Assembly: GCA_910584825.1 (NCBI GenBank)
Contig: CAJUCI010000016.1
Span: 1 to 57,439 of the forward strand
Length of the DNA stretch: 57,439 nucleotides
Direction of reading: 5' to 3'
From: an uncultured Duncaniella sp.
GTDB lineage: Bacteria > Bacteroidota > Bacteroidia > Bacteroidales > Muribaculaceae
Both the position numbers and the translations under genes were made by a program. Under the pieces are notes generated by a model. That model was given only the letters and a program-made list of their open reading frames with translations. It was not told the origin of the DNA and did no database searches. Shown piece after piece: positions 1 through 7,100 of the stretch (position 1 is its first letter; the number at the start of each line of letters is the position of its first letter).

Positions 1-53
1 AGAGCATCTGCCTTCTAAGCAGACGGTCATGCGTTCGAGTCGCATCCGGATCA
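1..53 (+). tRNA. tRNA-Arg (anticodon TCT), 3' part
   Basis: The window opens inside a tRNA. The anticodon arm is TCTGC-CTTCTAA-GCAGA (8-24), giving anticodon TCT (Arg). The T arm is ATGCG-TTCGAGT-CGCAT (29-45). The 3' acceptor strand runs 46-52 with A53 as discriminator. CCA does not appear to be encoded. The 5' acceptor strand and D arm lie outside the window, so the acceptor pairing cannot be checked. Confidence 0.9.
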
Positions 54-58
54 CACAA

Positions 59-84
59 GGGTCACCATTCGGTGGCCCTTTTTT
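59..84 (+). terminator. Rho-independent terminator of the tRNA-Arg transcript
   Basis: An 8-bp stem, GGGTCACC (59-66) with GGTGGCCC (71-78), has an ATTC loop and one G-T pair. Six T follow at 79-84. It lies directly behind the tRNA. Confidence 0.85.
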
Positions 85-131
85 CATTCCGGCCTGATGT
101 GACGGGCGGGCGGATAAGGTAAAAGTTGATT

Positions 132-875
132 ATGGGAGTCTTTCATTTCAAGCGGTTTTCGGTAGATGACAGCGGGAGTGCCATGAAGATTGGCACTGAC
201 GGTGTGCTGCTTGGCGCGTGGGCGCGGGCTGACGGTGCATCGGCCATAGTCGATGTAGGCTCGGGCACGGGGCTGATAGCCCTGATGATGGCCCAACGTT
301 ACGAGGATGTGCCGGTTGTGGGCATCGATGTCGATGCATCTGCATGCGAGGATGCTGTGGCCAATGTCAATGCCTCGCCTTGGAGCGGACGCATTGACAT
401 TGTGAATGATGACATCCTTGACTTTGACATCAACACATATCATACACACTCGAGTAATGCTGTCGGCCATCCGCTGTGCATCGTCTCCAATCCGCCGTTC
501 TTTACCGAGACACTTCGTTCGCCCGACGCATCGAGGGCACTTGCCCGCCACGGCGATGGGTTGGGCGTAGGTTCGCTGATAGCTTGGGCGGCAAGGATGA
601 TGACAGTTGCGGGCGACAGGCTGTCGTTCATTGCCCCTGTCGGGCATGACGATGACATTCAGTATCAGCTCTCGCTCCATCGGCTCGCCCCGGTGAGGAT
701 GACCGACGTGGTCACGCGTGAAGGGCGCGCCCCGATGCGCAGACTCTATGAAGTGGCACGCGAGACTGATGTCAGTGAGTCGTGCGAGTGCGATGTGCTC
801 GTAATCCGCCGGGCCGACGGCTCGTATTCGCAATCATATATCGACCTTACAGGTCAGTTCTATATTAAAATGTAA
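132..875 (+). CDS. trmN6: tRNA1(Val) A37 N6-methyltransferase (TrmN6/YfiC type)
   Basis: This is a class I SAM-dependent methyltransferase of 247 aa. The family methylates N6 of adenosine 37 in tRNA1(Val). Visible motifs are the SAM-binding glycine loop DVGSGTG near residue 43, an acidic GIDVD turn near 65, and the adenine N6-methyltransferase motif NPPF at about 120-123. The early segment SAMKIGTDGVLLGAW is characteristic of this family. A TTG at 126 is in frame, but ATG 132 is preferred. The gene follows a tRNA terminator and precedes the CPBP protease gene by 5 nt, so the two are probably co-transcribed. The family call is firm; the exact tRNA target is inherited from homologues. Confidence 0.88.
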   Translation: MGVFHFKRFSVDDSGSAMKIGTDGVLLGAWARADGASAIVDVGSGTGLIALMMAQRYEDVPVVGIDVDASACEDAVANVNASPWSGRIDIVNDDILDFDINTYHTHSSNAVGHPLCIVSNPPFFTETLRSPDASRALARHGDGLGVGSLIAWAARMMTVAGDRLSFIAPVGHDDDIQYQLSLHRLAPVRMTDVVTREGRAPMRRLYEVARETDVSESCECDVLVIRRADGSYSQSYIDLTGQFYIKM

Positions 876-880
876 CCCTC

Positions 881-1750
881 ATGCCGATATTACGTTACAC
901 CTACGCGCTACGCATATTTTACTTTCTGCTCATAACATTTGCAGCCCTGATGGTCGCCGCCGTGGCCATGACCGCCATAATGGGCGGCGGGATGTCGACA
1001 ATGACGCTTCGCCTCGCCACAGTGGCGCAAGATGTGCTGCTGTTTATCGTTCCGGCCATCGTGACAGCTTGTGTGGTGTCGCCTATTCCGGCGCGCCTGC
1101 TTTGTATTGACCGCGTGCCTGATGTCAAGTCGGTGCTCGTGGCTGTGGCCGCATTGGCGTTTGCCATGCCTGCGATGAATGTACTGGTGGAGTGGAACGA
1201 GTCGATGACCCTGCCGGAATCGTTGGCCGGAGTGGAGGCCTGGATGCGTCAGACCGAGACGGCGGCGCAGGAGCAGGTGGCACTGATGCTCGGTGGCACT
1301 TCGGTGGCCGACCTTATGGTGAGTATGCTCATAATCGCCGTGCTTGCCGGAGTGAGCGAGGAACTGTTCTTTCGCGGTGCGATGCAGAGGCTGTTCATGT
1401 CGGGGCGGATGAACCATCACGCGGCGATATGGCTCACGGCATTCCTGTTCAGCCTGTTCCACATGCAGTTTTTCGGATTCTTCCCGCGTCTGATGCTCGG
1501 GGCGTTTTTCGGCTATCTGCTCTACTGGTCAGGCTCGGTGTGGCTCCCGGCCCTCATTCATGTGGTCAACAATGCCTCGGTGGTCTATGTGATGTGGAAA
1601 TCACAGGCGTCGCCCGACAGCGGGGCCGACGTCATCAATACGCTCGGCATCGACTCGGCATGGATGGTCGTGGCCTCAATAGTGCTTACAGCCGCGGCAA
1701 TATATCTCCTAAAGAATATAAGCGAAAACCGAAATAGTGTAACGTGCTGA
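881..1750 (+). CDS. CPBP family intramembrane glutamic endopeptidase (CAAX protease-like)
   Basis: This is a 289-aa polytopic membrane protein with about seven or eight hydrophobic segments. All three CPBP/Abi motifs are present: EELFFR (E160, E161, R165), FSLFH (H194) and HVVNN (H227, N231). These supply the catalytic glutamate and histidines of the Rce1-like family. Bacterial members have varied and mostly unknown substrates. The start lies 5 nt after the trmN6 stop, which suggests an operon. No immunity or bacteriocin gene lies nearby, so no self-immunity role is claimed. Confidence 0.85.
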   Translation: MPILRYTYALRIFYFLLITFAALMVAAVAMTAIMGGGMSTMTLRLATVAQDVLLFIVPAIVTACVVSPIPARLLCIDRVPDVKSVLVAVAALAFAMPAMNVLVEWNESMTLPESLAGVEAWMRQTETAAQEQVALMLGGTSVADLMVSMLIIAVLAGVSEELFFRGAMQRLFMSGRMNHHAAIWLTAFLFSLFHMQFFGFFPRLMLGAFFGYLLYWSGSVWLPALIHVVNNASVVYVMWKSQASPDSGADVINTLGIDSAWMVVASIVLTAAAIYLLKNISENRNSVTC

Positions 1751-1759
1751 CGGGGGATT

Positions 1760-1800
1760 GTGTGTAATTTTGCATCGGAAAAACAATTAGAATTACACAC
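1760..1800 (+). promoter_or_regulatory. Promoter -7 box inside a 10-bp inverted repeat, upstream of the metal permease
   Basis: TAATTTTG (1765-1772) matches the Bacteroidetes -7 consensus TAnnTTTG and lies 37 nt before the permease ATG. It overlaps the left arm of a perfect inverted repeat, GTGTGTAATT (1760-1769) with AATTACACAC (1791-1800), separated by 21 nt. The repeat could be an operator or a 5'-leader hairpin. No clear -33 TTG is visible. Confidence 0.55.
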
Positions 1801-1809
1801 GATTATTTC

Positions 1810-3081
1810 ATGCATCTTCACCACTTTTTCAGTTCTCTCTGGGGCATCGTCAATGAGATGTCACCTTATATATTACTCGGTTTTATAATCGCCGGCCTTC
1901 TCCATGTTTTTGTCAAGCCCTCGGCCATGTCGCGCCACCTTGCCGGAGGAGGATTCGGCCCGGTGGTCAAGGCCGCGTTGTTCGGCATACCGCTTCCGCT
2001 CTGCTCGTGCGGAGTGTTGCCCACGGCTGTGGCCTTGCGCCGTCAGGGGGCATCGAAGGGTGCGACAGCCTCGTTTCTCATAGCCACACCGCAGACCGGC
2101 GTCGACTCGATAGCAGCGACCTATTCACTGCTCGGCCTCCCGTTTGCCATACTCCGCCCGGTGGCCGCGCTGGTCGGGGCCGTGTTTGGCGGAGCCGCCG
2201 TTGACCGATTCACACGCAAGGAGGATGATGTCGAGGTGGCGTCGCCGTCGTCATGCGCCGGTTCATGCGGCATGCCGTCTGACGATGAGTATTCCGGCAT
2301 GAGTTTCGGCCGAAAGCTCGTTGAGGCTGTGCGTTACGGGCTCGTGGATATGGTGGCGAGCGTAGGCAAGTGGCTTGTCATAGGTCTCGTGGTTGCCGCC
2401 CTCATCACCGTGCTCGTGCCTGACGAGCTTTTCGTAAGTCTTAGCCGTTACCCGCTTCTTGCGATGGGAGTGATGATACTCGTGGCTGTGCCTATGTATA
2501 TATGTGCCACCGGCTCCATACCCATCGCGCTCTCGCTGATGCTCAAGGGCTTGACACCCGGCGTGGCATTTGTGCTTCTTATGGCCGGTCCCGCCGCCAA
2601 CTTCGCGTCGGTGATGATACTATCGCGCACGATGGGCCGACGTGCCACCCTCATCTATGTGGGTTCGGTCGTGGCGACTGCCGTAGGTTTCGGTCTGCTT
2701 ATCGACCTGCTGCTTCCCGCCTCGTGGTTCATGCCGTCGTCGCTTCCCGCGATGGCATGTCACGGTCACGGCGGAGTCTCGCTCTTCGCGACTGCATGCT
2801 CGGTGCTTCTCGCAATCCTTCTAATCTATACAACTATTAAATTCCGTGGCCACGGCCATAGTCATAACCATATAAACGAATCGGAAATGGAAAGAAAATA
2901 TCATGTAGTGGGCATGGCTTGCCCTCATTGCCAGTCGACCGTAACCAAAGCCCTCTCAGCTCTTGACGGGGCCGAGTCGGTGACTGTAGACCTCTCGTCA
3001 GGCATCGCCACCGTCGTCGGTCAGGTAGACCCCGAGGCTGTGCGCAAGGCAGTCTACGATGCCGGATTCACGGTAGAATAG
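1810..3081 (+). CDS. SO_0444-type Cu/Zn efflux permease with C-terminal HMA domain
   Basis: The 423-aa protein begins with a DUF318/ArsP-like permease (residues 1 to about 340, eight or more membrane segments) containing the family motif PLCSCGVLP (C65, C67). A cytosolic loop near residue 150 holds further cysteines (CAGSCG). A His-rich linker, GHGHSHNH (about 345-352), leads to a complete heavy-metal-associated domain (about 360-423) with the ligand motif GMACPHC. Characterised relatives export copper or zinc. The HMA and His linker probably capture cytosolic metal and hand it to the channel. The start is ATG 1810, the first ATG after the promoter. No metal regulator gene is adjacent. Confidence 0.87.
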   Translation: MHLHHFFSSLWGIVNEMSPYILLGFIIAGLLHVFVKPSAMSRHLAGGGFGPVVKAALFGIPLPLCSCGVLPTAVALRRQGASKGATASFLIATPQTGVDSIAATYSLLGLPFAILRPVAALVGAVFGGAAVDRFTRKEDDVEVASPSSCAGSCGMPSDDEYSGMSFGRKLVEAVRYGLVDMVASVGKWLVIGLVVAALITVLVPDELFVSLSRYPLLAMGVMILVAVPMYICATGSIPIALSLMLKGLTPGVAFVLLMAGPAANFASVMILSRTMGRRATLIYVGSVVATAVGFGLLIDLLLPASWFMPSSLPAMACHGHGGVSLFATACSVLLAILLIYTTIKFRGHGHSHNHINESEMERKYHVVGMACPHCQSTVTKALSALDGAESVTVDLSSGIATVVGQVDPEAVRKAVYDAGFTVE

Positions 3082-3097
3082 GTCATAATCCAACAAG

Positions 3098-3210
3098 GGG
3101 ACACAAGGACATAAGAGACATAAGCGACAAAAGAAATATTTTTTGATTATCAAAGTTATATCAAATAATAAAAACTTTTGTCGCTTATGTCTCTTATGTC
3201 CTTGTGTCCC
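3098..3210. repeat. 36-bp perfect inverted repeat between convergent genes (GACAnAAG element, copy 1)
   Basis: The arms at 3098-3133 and 3175-3210 are exact reverse complements over 36 bp, around a 41-nt AT-rich spacer containing TGATTATCA. Each arm is a run of related words (GACACAAG, GACATAAG, GACATAAG, GACAAAAG). It lies between the stop codons of two convergent genes, so a two-way terminator role is likely. A second copy is at 14257-14355. Confidence 0.9.
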
Positions 3211-3237
3211 TTTCTTGAATTTCTTTAGATTGACATT

Positions 3238-3696
3238 TTAGGATGCCTTGTTGACCATCTTTTGAATATCCTCGGTGGTGATGTCACCTGCAATCTGAAT
3301 GATGGTTATTTCAGCTGATTCGGTCACGCACAGGAGGTATTCCGTCTTGTTTCCTGCAAGTGATTTCATGAACACGTCCACCTTCTGCCCCTCGTCGTTA
3401 ATCTTCATAAGTATTTCGTAACCGGCTGAGGTGAGCTGTGCGGCCTCCTTTTTTATCTTCGGCACAAGCGATTTTTTCTCGCATGTGAGTATTCTGATAT
3501 AATCGAGTTTCGAGGCAAAGGCTCCCACCTGCATGCCGTCGGTCTTCATGTCGGGCATCATGGAGAGCATGGCCTTGGATACGTAAACCGTGGTCACGCC
3601 GTCGGTGTCGGCATATCGGTCAAAGATTGTCGTCTCGGCGCGAAGACTTACGGCGCACATTACGAAAAGCAGTATAAATAGATATATTCGTTTCAT
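3238..3696 (-). CDS. DUF4252 exported protein, last gene of the sigma-factor operon
   Basis: This 152-aa protein has an N-terminal signal peptide (MKRIYLFILLFVMCAVSLRA) and no lipobox, so it is probably periplasmic. The body matches the DUF4252 pattern: a short helix, the segment TTVYVSKAMLSMM, then an alternating alpha/beta region ending in MVNKAS. The family has no known biochemical function and no catalytic residues can be named. It is the fourth gene of an operon with a second DUF4252 protein, a sigma factor and an anti-sigma-like protein, and starts 6 nt after the anti-sigma stop. The 3' end faces the 36-bp inverted repeat. Confidence 0.82.
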   Translation of the reverse strand: MKRIYLFILLFVMCAVSLRAETTIFDRYADTDGVTTVYVSKAMLSMMPDMKTDGMQVGAFASKLDYIRILTCEKKSLVPKIKKEAAQLTSAGYEILMKINDEGQKVDVFMKSLAGNKTEYLLCVTESAEITIIQIAGDITTEDIQKMVNKAS

Positions 3697-3702
3697 AGCT
3701 GT

Positions 3703-4209
3703 CTAAATTTTACGGTTGTCGTTGAGTATGGTATTGTTGATTTGTGATGACACCTTGGTGGTGATGTCGGAAGTCGTGGTCTCGACCATCTCGATTTGCT
3801 GCATGCCTTTGCCGAGGGTCGAGGAGAAGAGGAGCAGGGCTTTTTCCACTTCCGGGTACGCCTCTTCGGGGGTGGCGAAAGTGTCGAGGGGGGTAGGGGG
3901 AACGTCGGATGACGGCGTGGTGAAGAAATGCACGCCGAGCGATATTATCACGGCGAGCGATGCCGCTGCCGAGAGTATCAGTCTGAAGCGTGAGTTGCGA
4001 TGTCTACTCACGCGTATGTCAGAGCGGGTACGGTCACTTTCGGCAAGACGGTCGATGGTGTCGGACAGTCTGCCCTCCAATCCCTCGGGGATGTCAGATG
4101 TGTCCTCGGCATTGAGCCGGCTTATGAGCTGACGCTGCTCCTCGTCCGAGATGTCGCCCGAAGCGAAGCGGTCAATCAGGCGGTCTATATCCTTGTCATT
4201 CTCGTTCAT
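3703..4209 (-). CDS. Probable anti-sigma factor, single-pass membrane protein
   Basis: The 168-aa protein has an acidic, helical N-terminal part (about 1-70, with FASGDISDEEQRQLISRL). One transmembrane segment follows at about 74-94 (RLILSAAASLAVIISLGVHFF region), then a periplasmic tail of about 70 residues. This layout and its position directly behind an ECF sigma gene (14-nt overlap) indicate an anti-sigma factor. There is no zinc-binding HxxxCxxC motif, so it is not a ZAS-type. Function is inferred from context and topology; no close family is recognised. Regulated release from the membrane would be the expected mode of control. Confidence 0.65.
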   Translation of the reverse strand: MNENDKDIDRLIDRFASGDISDEEQRQLISRLNAEDTSDIPEGLEGRLSDTIDRLAESDRTRSDIRVSRHRNSRFRLILSAAASLAVIISLGVHFFTTPSSDVPPTPLDTFATPEEAYPEVEKALLLFSSTLGKGMQQIEMVETTTSDITTKVSSQINNTILNDNRKI

Positions 4210-4711
4210 GCGTTCGTCGTTTAAAAAGTTCTCTAATCTGTTGGCGTGCGCGGAATAGTGTCACTCTTACATATCCCTCCTTCAGTCCGGTGCTTTGGGC
4301 AATCTCGTCAAACGGGCGGTCCTCTACATCGCGCATCGTCACCACTTCGCGCTGGGGTGACGGGAGAGAGCCGATAATCTCCATCACTATCTCCGCCTCT
4401 TCGCGCCGGTCCATGTCGGCCACATTGTCGTCAGCCGGGAGAGTGTCGCGGATAGCAGGGTCAAGCTGCCGCACCATCACATCGGGCGGTCGCGAGCTGA
4501 GAGCGTCGTAGCATACGTGGCGCAGTGTCGTGACGGCATATCCTTCGGCATTGTCTGCTTTCCCGAGTCGGTCGCGTTGCCGCCATAGTCTTACATAGGT
4601 CTCCTGCACCAGGTCCTCGGCATCCTCGCGGTTGCCGGTTATGCGCAGGGCTATACGGTAGAGCAGGGGATGTAGTGGCAGAAGAGTGCGCTTGAACTCA
4701 TTGGCCTCCAT
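4196..4711 (-). CDS. ECF-type sigma-70 family RNA polymerase sigma factor
   Basis: The 171-aa protein has region 2 at about 10-75 (LYRIALRITGNREDAEDLVQETYVRLWR), which binds core polymerase and the -10 element. Region 4 lies at about 105-165 (LPSPQREVVTMRDVEDRPFDEIAQ, then a helix-turn-helix ending RARQQIRELF). Length and layout are those of a minimal ECF sigma. Its start overlaps the upstream DUF4252 gene by 14 nt, and its end overlaps the anti-sigma gene by 14 nt, which implies translational coupling. The regulon is unknown; autoregulation from upstream of 5216 is likely. No SusC/SusD pair or FecR-type regulator is nearby, so it is not a typical polysaccharide-utilisation sigma. Confidence 0.92.
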   Translation of the reverse strand: MEANEFKRTLLPLHPLLYRIALRITGNREDAEDLVQETYVRLWRQRDRLGKADNAEGYAVTTLRHVCYDALSSRPPDVMVRQLDPAIRDTLPADDNVADMDRREEAEIVMEIIGSLPSPQREVVTMRDVEDRPFDEIAQSTGLKEGYVRVTLFRARQQIRELFKRRTHERE

Positions 4712-5216
4712 CGTTTTTGCCCGCCTGTTTGGTACTTTCTTTGACGATGTCGTTAAGGTCGTCTTTGGTGAATTTGCCTGTGATGCTTATGAGCGTACAG
4801 TCTTTGTTGTCGCTGCATGCGACTATCAGGCGGCTGATATAGTCATCCTTTATCTTGGCAAGCACTCTTACGCATTGGCCTCCATCATTGCTCCTGACGA
4901 GTTCATCGTAACCGCTGAGTTTCATCGAGGCCATGCGTTTGCTGAGTTTGGTCTTGTATTTCTCAGGCGAGTCCTCGAGGCTGAGTATCTTTACCGATTT
5001 GATTTTGCGGGTTATCTTTCCGCTTTCACTGTCGGCCATCGAGGCGGCCACTGATGCCATTTTCATCATGAACGGATTGATGTTGACATAGTCGGCATTC
5101 TTGACTGTGGAAAATTCGTCAAAGATTTTGTCGACCTCTCCGTCAGAGGTGTCGGTGGCCGAGGCTGAGAATATCGCCGTCATAATCAGCATTAACGGTA
5201 ACAGGTAACGTTTCAT
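4698..5216 (-). CDS. DUF4252 exported protein, first gene of the sigma-factor operon
   Basis: The protein is 172 aa from ATG 5216, chosen because it opens a clear signal peptide (MKRYLLPLMLIMTAIFSASA). A longer reading from 5276 would add 20 non-signal residues. After cleavage the body has a DEFSTVKNADYVNINPFMM segment and the DUF4252 alpha/beta pattern, ending in DIVKESTKQAG. It parallels the other DUF4252 protein of this operon at 3238-3696 but is not a close duplicate. It leads the operon, and its stop overlaps the sigma start by 14 nt. The family's function is unknown. The operon position suggests an exported product made under control of this sigma, or a signal input to its anti-sigma. 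Confidence 0.82.
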   Translation of the reverse strand: MKRYLLPLMLIMTAIFSASATDTSDGEVDKIFDEFSTVKNADYVNINPFMMKMASVAASMADSESGKITRKIKSVKILSLEDSPEKYKTKLSKRMASMKLSGYDELVRSNDGGQCVRVLAKIKDDYISRLIVACSDNKDCTLISITGKFTKDDLNDIVKESTKQAGKNDGGQ

Positions 5217-5287
5217 TGTTATGTCGCTTTTTTGAGTTTTACATTTGGTCATTGTCGGAATGTTTTGCGCGCACATTCATCAACAAT

Positions 5288-5314
5288 GACTGACATGACG
5301 GCGATTTTGTTACA
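5288..5314 (-). promoter_or_regulatory. Candidate ECF-type (autoregulatory) promoter
   Basis: On the minus strand, TGTAACA (5308-5314) is followed about 17 nt later by GTC (5288-5290), about 70 nt before the first DUF4252 start. AAC-type -35 and GTC-type -10 elements are usual for ECF sigmas. No TAnnTTTG housekeeping box was seen here. Tentative. Confidence 0.35.
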
Positions 5315-5368
5315 GCGAAAGTCGAAAAAATTACAAAAGAGGCTAATTTTTTTGTCAGTCGTTTAATT

Positions 5369-6754
5369 CTAATTCTCCTCTGAATCCTCCTTTATTGATG
5401 CGGCGAGCTGCTTTGAAGCCTTTATGCCGAGTGCGCGCAGGTCCTGGGCGCGCTTCACGAGGTTGCCGGTGCCGGTGGTCAGCTTGTTCATGGCATCGGA
5501 GTGGGCTTTGACGGCGTTGCCGAGCGCGGTGGATATGCGGTCCATGTCTTTGGTGAAGTCGGCAAACTTGTCATACATCTTGCCGGCATCCTCGGCTATC
5601 TTTATCGCATTTTTTGTCACCTTGTCGCGGCTCCACAGCTGCTCGATGAGTCGCAGACCCGACACGAGATGGGTGGGCGACACGATGAGCACCTTGCGGT
5701 CATATGCCTCCTGCCACAGTCCCGGGTCGAGGCGCATGGCGGCTATGTAGGCCGGCTCGTTGGGGATGAACATCATCACGAAGTCGAGCTTGGCCTCACC
5801 TATATAATCCTGGTAGTTCTTGCGGGCGAGTTCGTCGACGTGACTGCGCACCGACTTGAGGTGGCGGGCCGAGGCGTCGCTCTTGAGTTTATCGTTGTCG
5901 GCATTGGCATATTCGATGAATGCCGTAAGTGACACCTTTGAGTCGATGATGACACACCGCCCGTCGGGGTATTTCACCACCACGTCTGGGCGTAGTTTCT
6001 GCCCCTGCTCGTTGCGCAGAGCCGTGCCGCGCTCGTCGTTGGTGGCCTGGAGGAAATATTCCTCACCCTCCTGCAGTCCGCTGCGCTCGAGTATCGACTC
6101 GAGCACCATCTCGCCCCAGTCGCCCTGCACCTGGTTGTTGCCACGCAGGGCGAGTGTGAGTTCGCGGGCCTCGCGTGATATGGTGTTGTTGAGGTCCACG
6201 AGTTCGCGTATTCGCTCGGTGAGCGAGAATCGTTCGCGGGCCTCGTTGCTGTAGGTGTCGGTCACCGTCTTGCGAAACTCGTCAAGGTTGGCTTTGAGCG
6301 GCGAGAGTATCTCTTCGAGCCGCTGTTCGTTCTGGGCCTTGAAGTCGGCCGAGTTCTGACGCAGTATATCGTTGGCGAGGTTTTTGAACTGAGCCTCCAT
6401 CTGCCTCTCCCTGTTCTCGCGCTCCTCCTCGATATGTGCGAGCGATGTGGCCAGGCGGGCATTCTCCTCGCGTGCCTCGGTGAGCGAGCGGTTGCACTGC
6501 TGCAGCTCGTCGCCGAGCATGGCTATGCGTCGGGCGGCAGCCTCGTCGGCCTCGGCCTTGATGGCGCGCATTGACTCGAGTGCCTGGCGCGCAGTGGCCA
6601 GCTCGACTGCCGAGGCATTGCGCTGGCGTTCGGCCTCGATTTTCAGTGAAGTGTTCTCATTGCGCGTGACCGTGATGTCGCGCGACAGCGTCACGGCACG
6701 CCATATTGCCACAGCCGCGATGAGGGCTATGGCAAGGAGGGCGATGTAAGTCAT
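5369..6754 (-). CDS. rmuC: DNA recombination protein RmuC
   Basis: The 461-aa protein has an N-terminal membrane anchor (about 1-18). A long charged coiled coil follows (about 25-150, rich in A, E, R). The RmuC domain lies at about 165-430, with the stretches GNNQVQGDWGEMVLESIL and DVVVKYPDGRCVIIDSKVSL. These fit the PD-(D/E)xK-like nuclease fold proposed for this family. E. coli RmuC limits inversions at short inverted repeats; the exact activity is not settled. It lies 25 nt behind a 55-codon gene on the same strand, probably in one transcript. The end is followed by the promoter region of the sigma operon. Confidence 0.92.
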   Translation of the reverse strand: MTYIALLAIALIAAVAIWRAVTLSRDITVTRNENTSLKIEAERQRNASAVELATARQALESMRAIKAEADEAAARRIAMLGDELQQCNRSLTEAREENARLATSLAHIEEERENRERQMEAQFKNLANDILRQNSADFKAQNEQRLEEILSPLKANLDEFRKTVTDTYSNEARERFSLTERIRELVDLNNTISREARELTLALRGNNQVQGDWGEMVLESILERSGLQEGEEYFLQATNDERGTALRNEQGQKLRPDVVVKYPDGRCVIIDSKVSLTAFIEYANADNDKLKSDASARHLKSVRSHVDELARKNYQDYIGEAKLDFVMMFIPNEPAYIAAMRLDPGLWQEAYDRKVLIVSPTHLVSGLRLIEQLWSRDKVTKNAIKIAEDAGKMYDKFADFTKDMDRISTALGNAVKAHSDAMNKLTTGTGNLVKRAQDLRALGIKASKQLAASIKEDSEEN

Positions 6755-6779
6755 CCTTGATTATTGGAGTGGGGGGTGA

Positions 6780-6947
6780 TTAGTTGAGGATTATGCTTCC
6801 TAAAGGATTGGCCTGCTGAAAGTACACGTATGCGCGGGCAAACTGCCGGATGCGATTGAGCGTGGCCTGTGACGGTGTGTGTGACGGCTGTGACGAAGCC
6901 GTGGACGGCATATCCGCAAATGAGGGTCGGGTAGAATTTTTATTCAT
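6780..6947 (-). CDS. Small conserved-looking protein (55 aa) upstream of rmuC
   Basis: The ORF runs from ATG 6947 to TAA 6780, 55 codons. The first half is Ser/Thr/Pro-rich and looks disordered. The second half is a plausible amphipathic helix followed by a hydrophobic C terminus: ATLNRIRQFARAYVYFQQ, then LGSIILN. The pattern 'IRQFARAY ... ILN-stop' resembles small uncharacterised proteins that I recall from Bacteroidales genomes; this is from memory and unchecked. The gene lies 25 nt before rmuC on the same strand, suggesting co-transcription. No function can be assigned. Confidence 0.6.
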   Translation of the reverse strand: MNKNSTRPSFADMPSTASSQPSHTPSQATLNRIRQFARAYVYFQQANPLGSIILN

Positions 6948-7059
6948 AGGCAGGTAAGATATGTGATGATGTCTGAATTAGTCTATAACTCTAACGCATG
7001 CCGGCACTCCGTTATTGTAAAATACTGTTGTAAAATATATTTTTTAATTGTTTTCATGC
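6948..7059. other. Intergenic region between divergent rmuC and gcv operons
   Basis: AT-rich, no ORF. The only structure seen is a 10-bp direct repeat TTGTAAAATA (7015-7024 and 7028-7037, 13-bp period), which could be an operator. No clear TAnnTTTG box for the minus-strand operon was found. Confidence 0.5.
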
Positions 7060-7090
7060 TTGGAATTGTCAATCTAAAGTCGTTACTTTG
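7060..7090 (+). promoter_or_regulatory. Probable promoter of the glycine cleavage operon
   Basis: TTG (7060-7062), a 20-nt spacer and TTACTTTG (7083-7090, one mismatch to TAnnTTTG) give the Bacteroidetes housekeeping layout. The predicted transcription start falls about 5 nt before the MITE-like element at 7101, so that element would fill most of the 5' leader. No better box was seen between the element and lplA. Confidence 0.55.
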
Positions 7091-7100
7091 CAAGGGTTAA

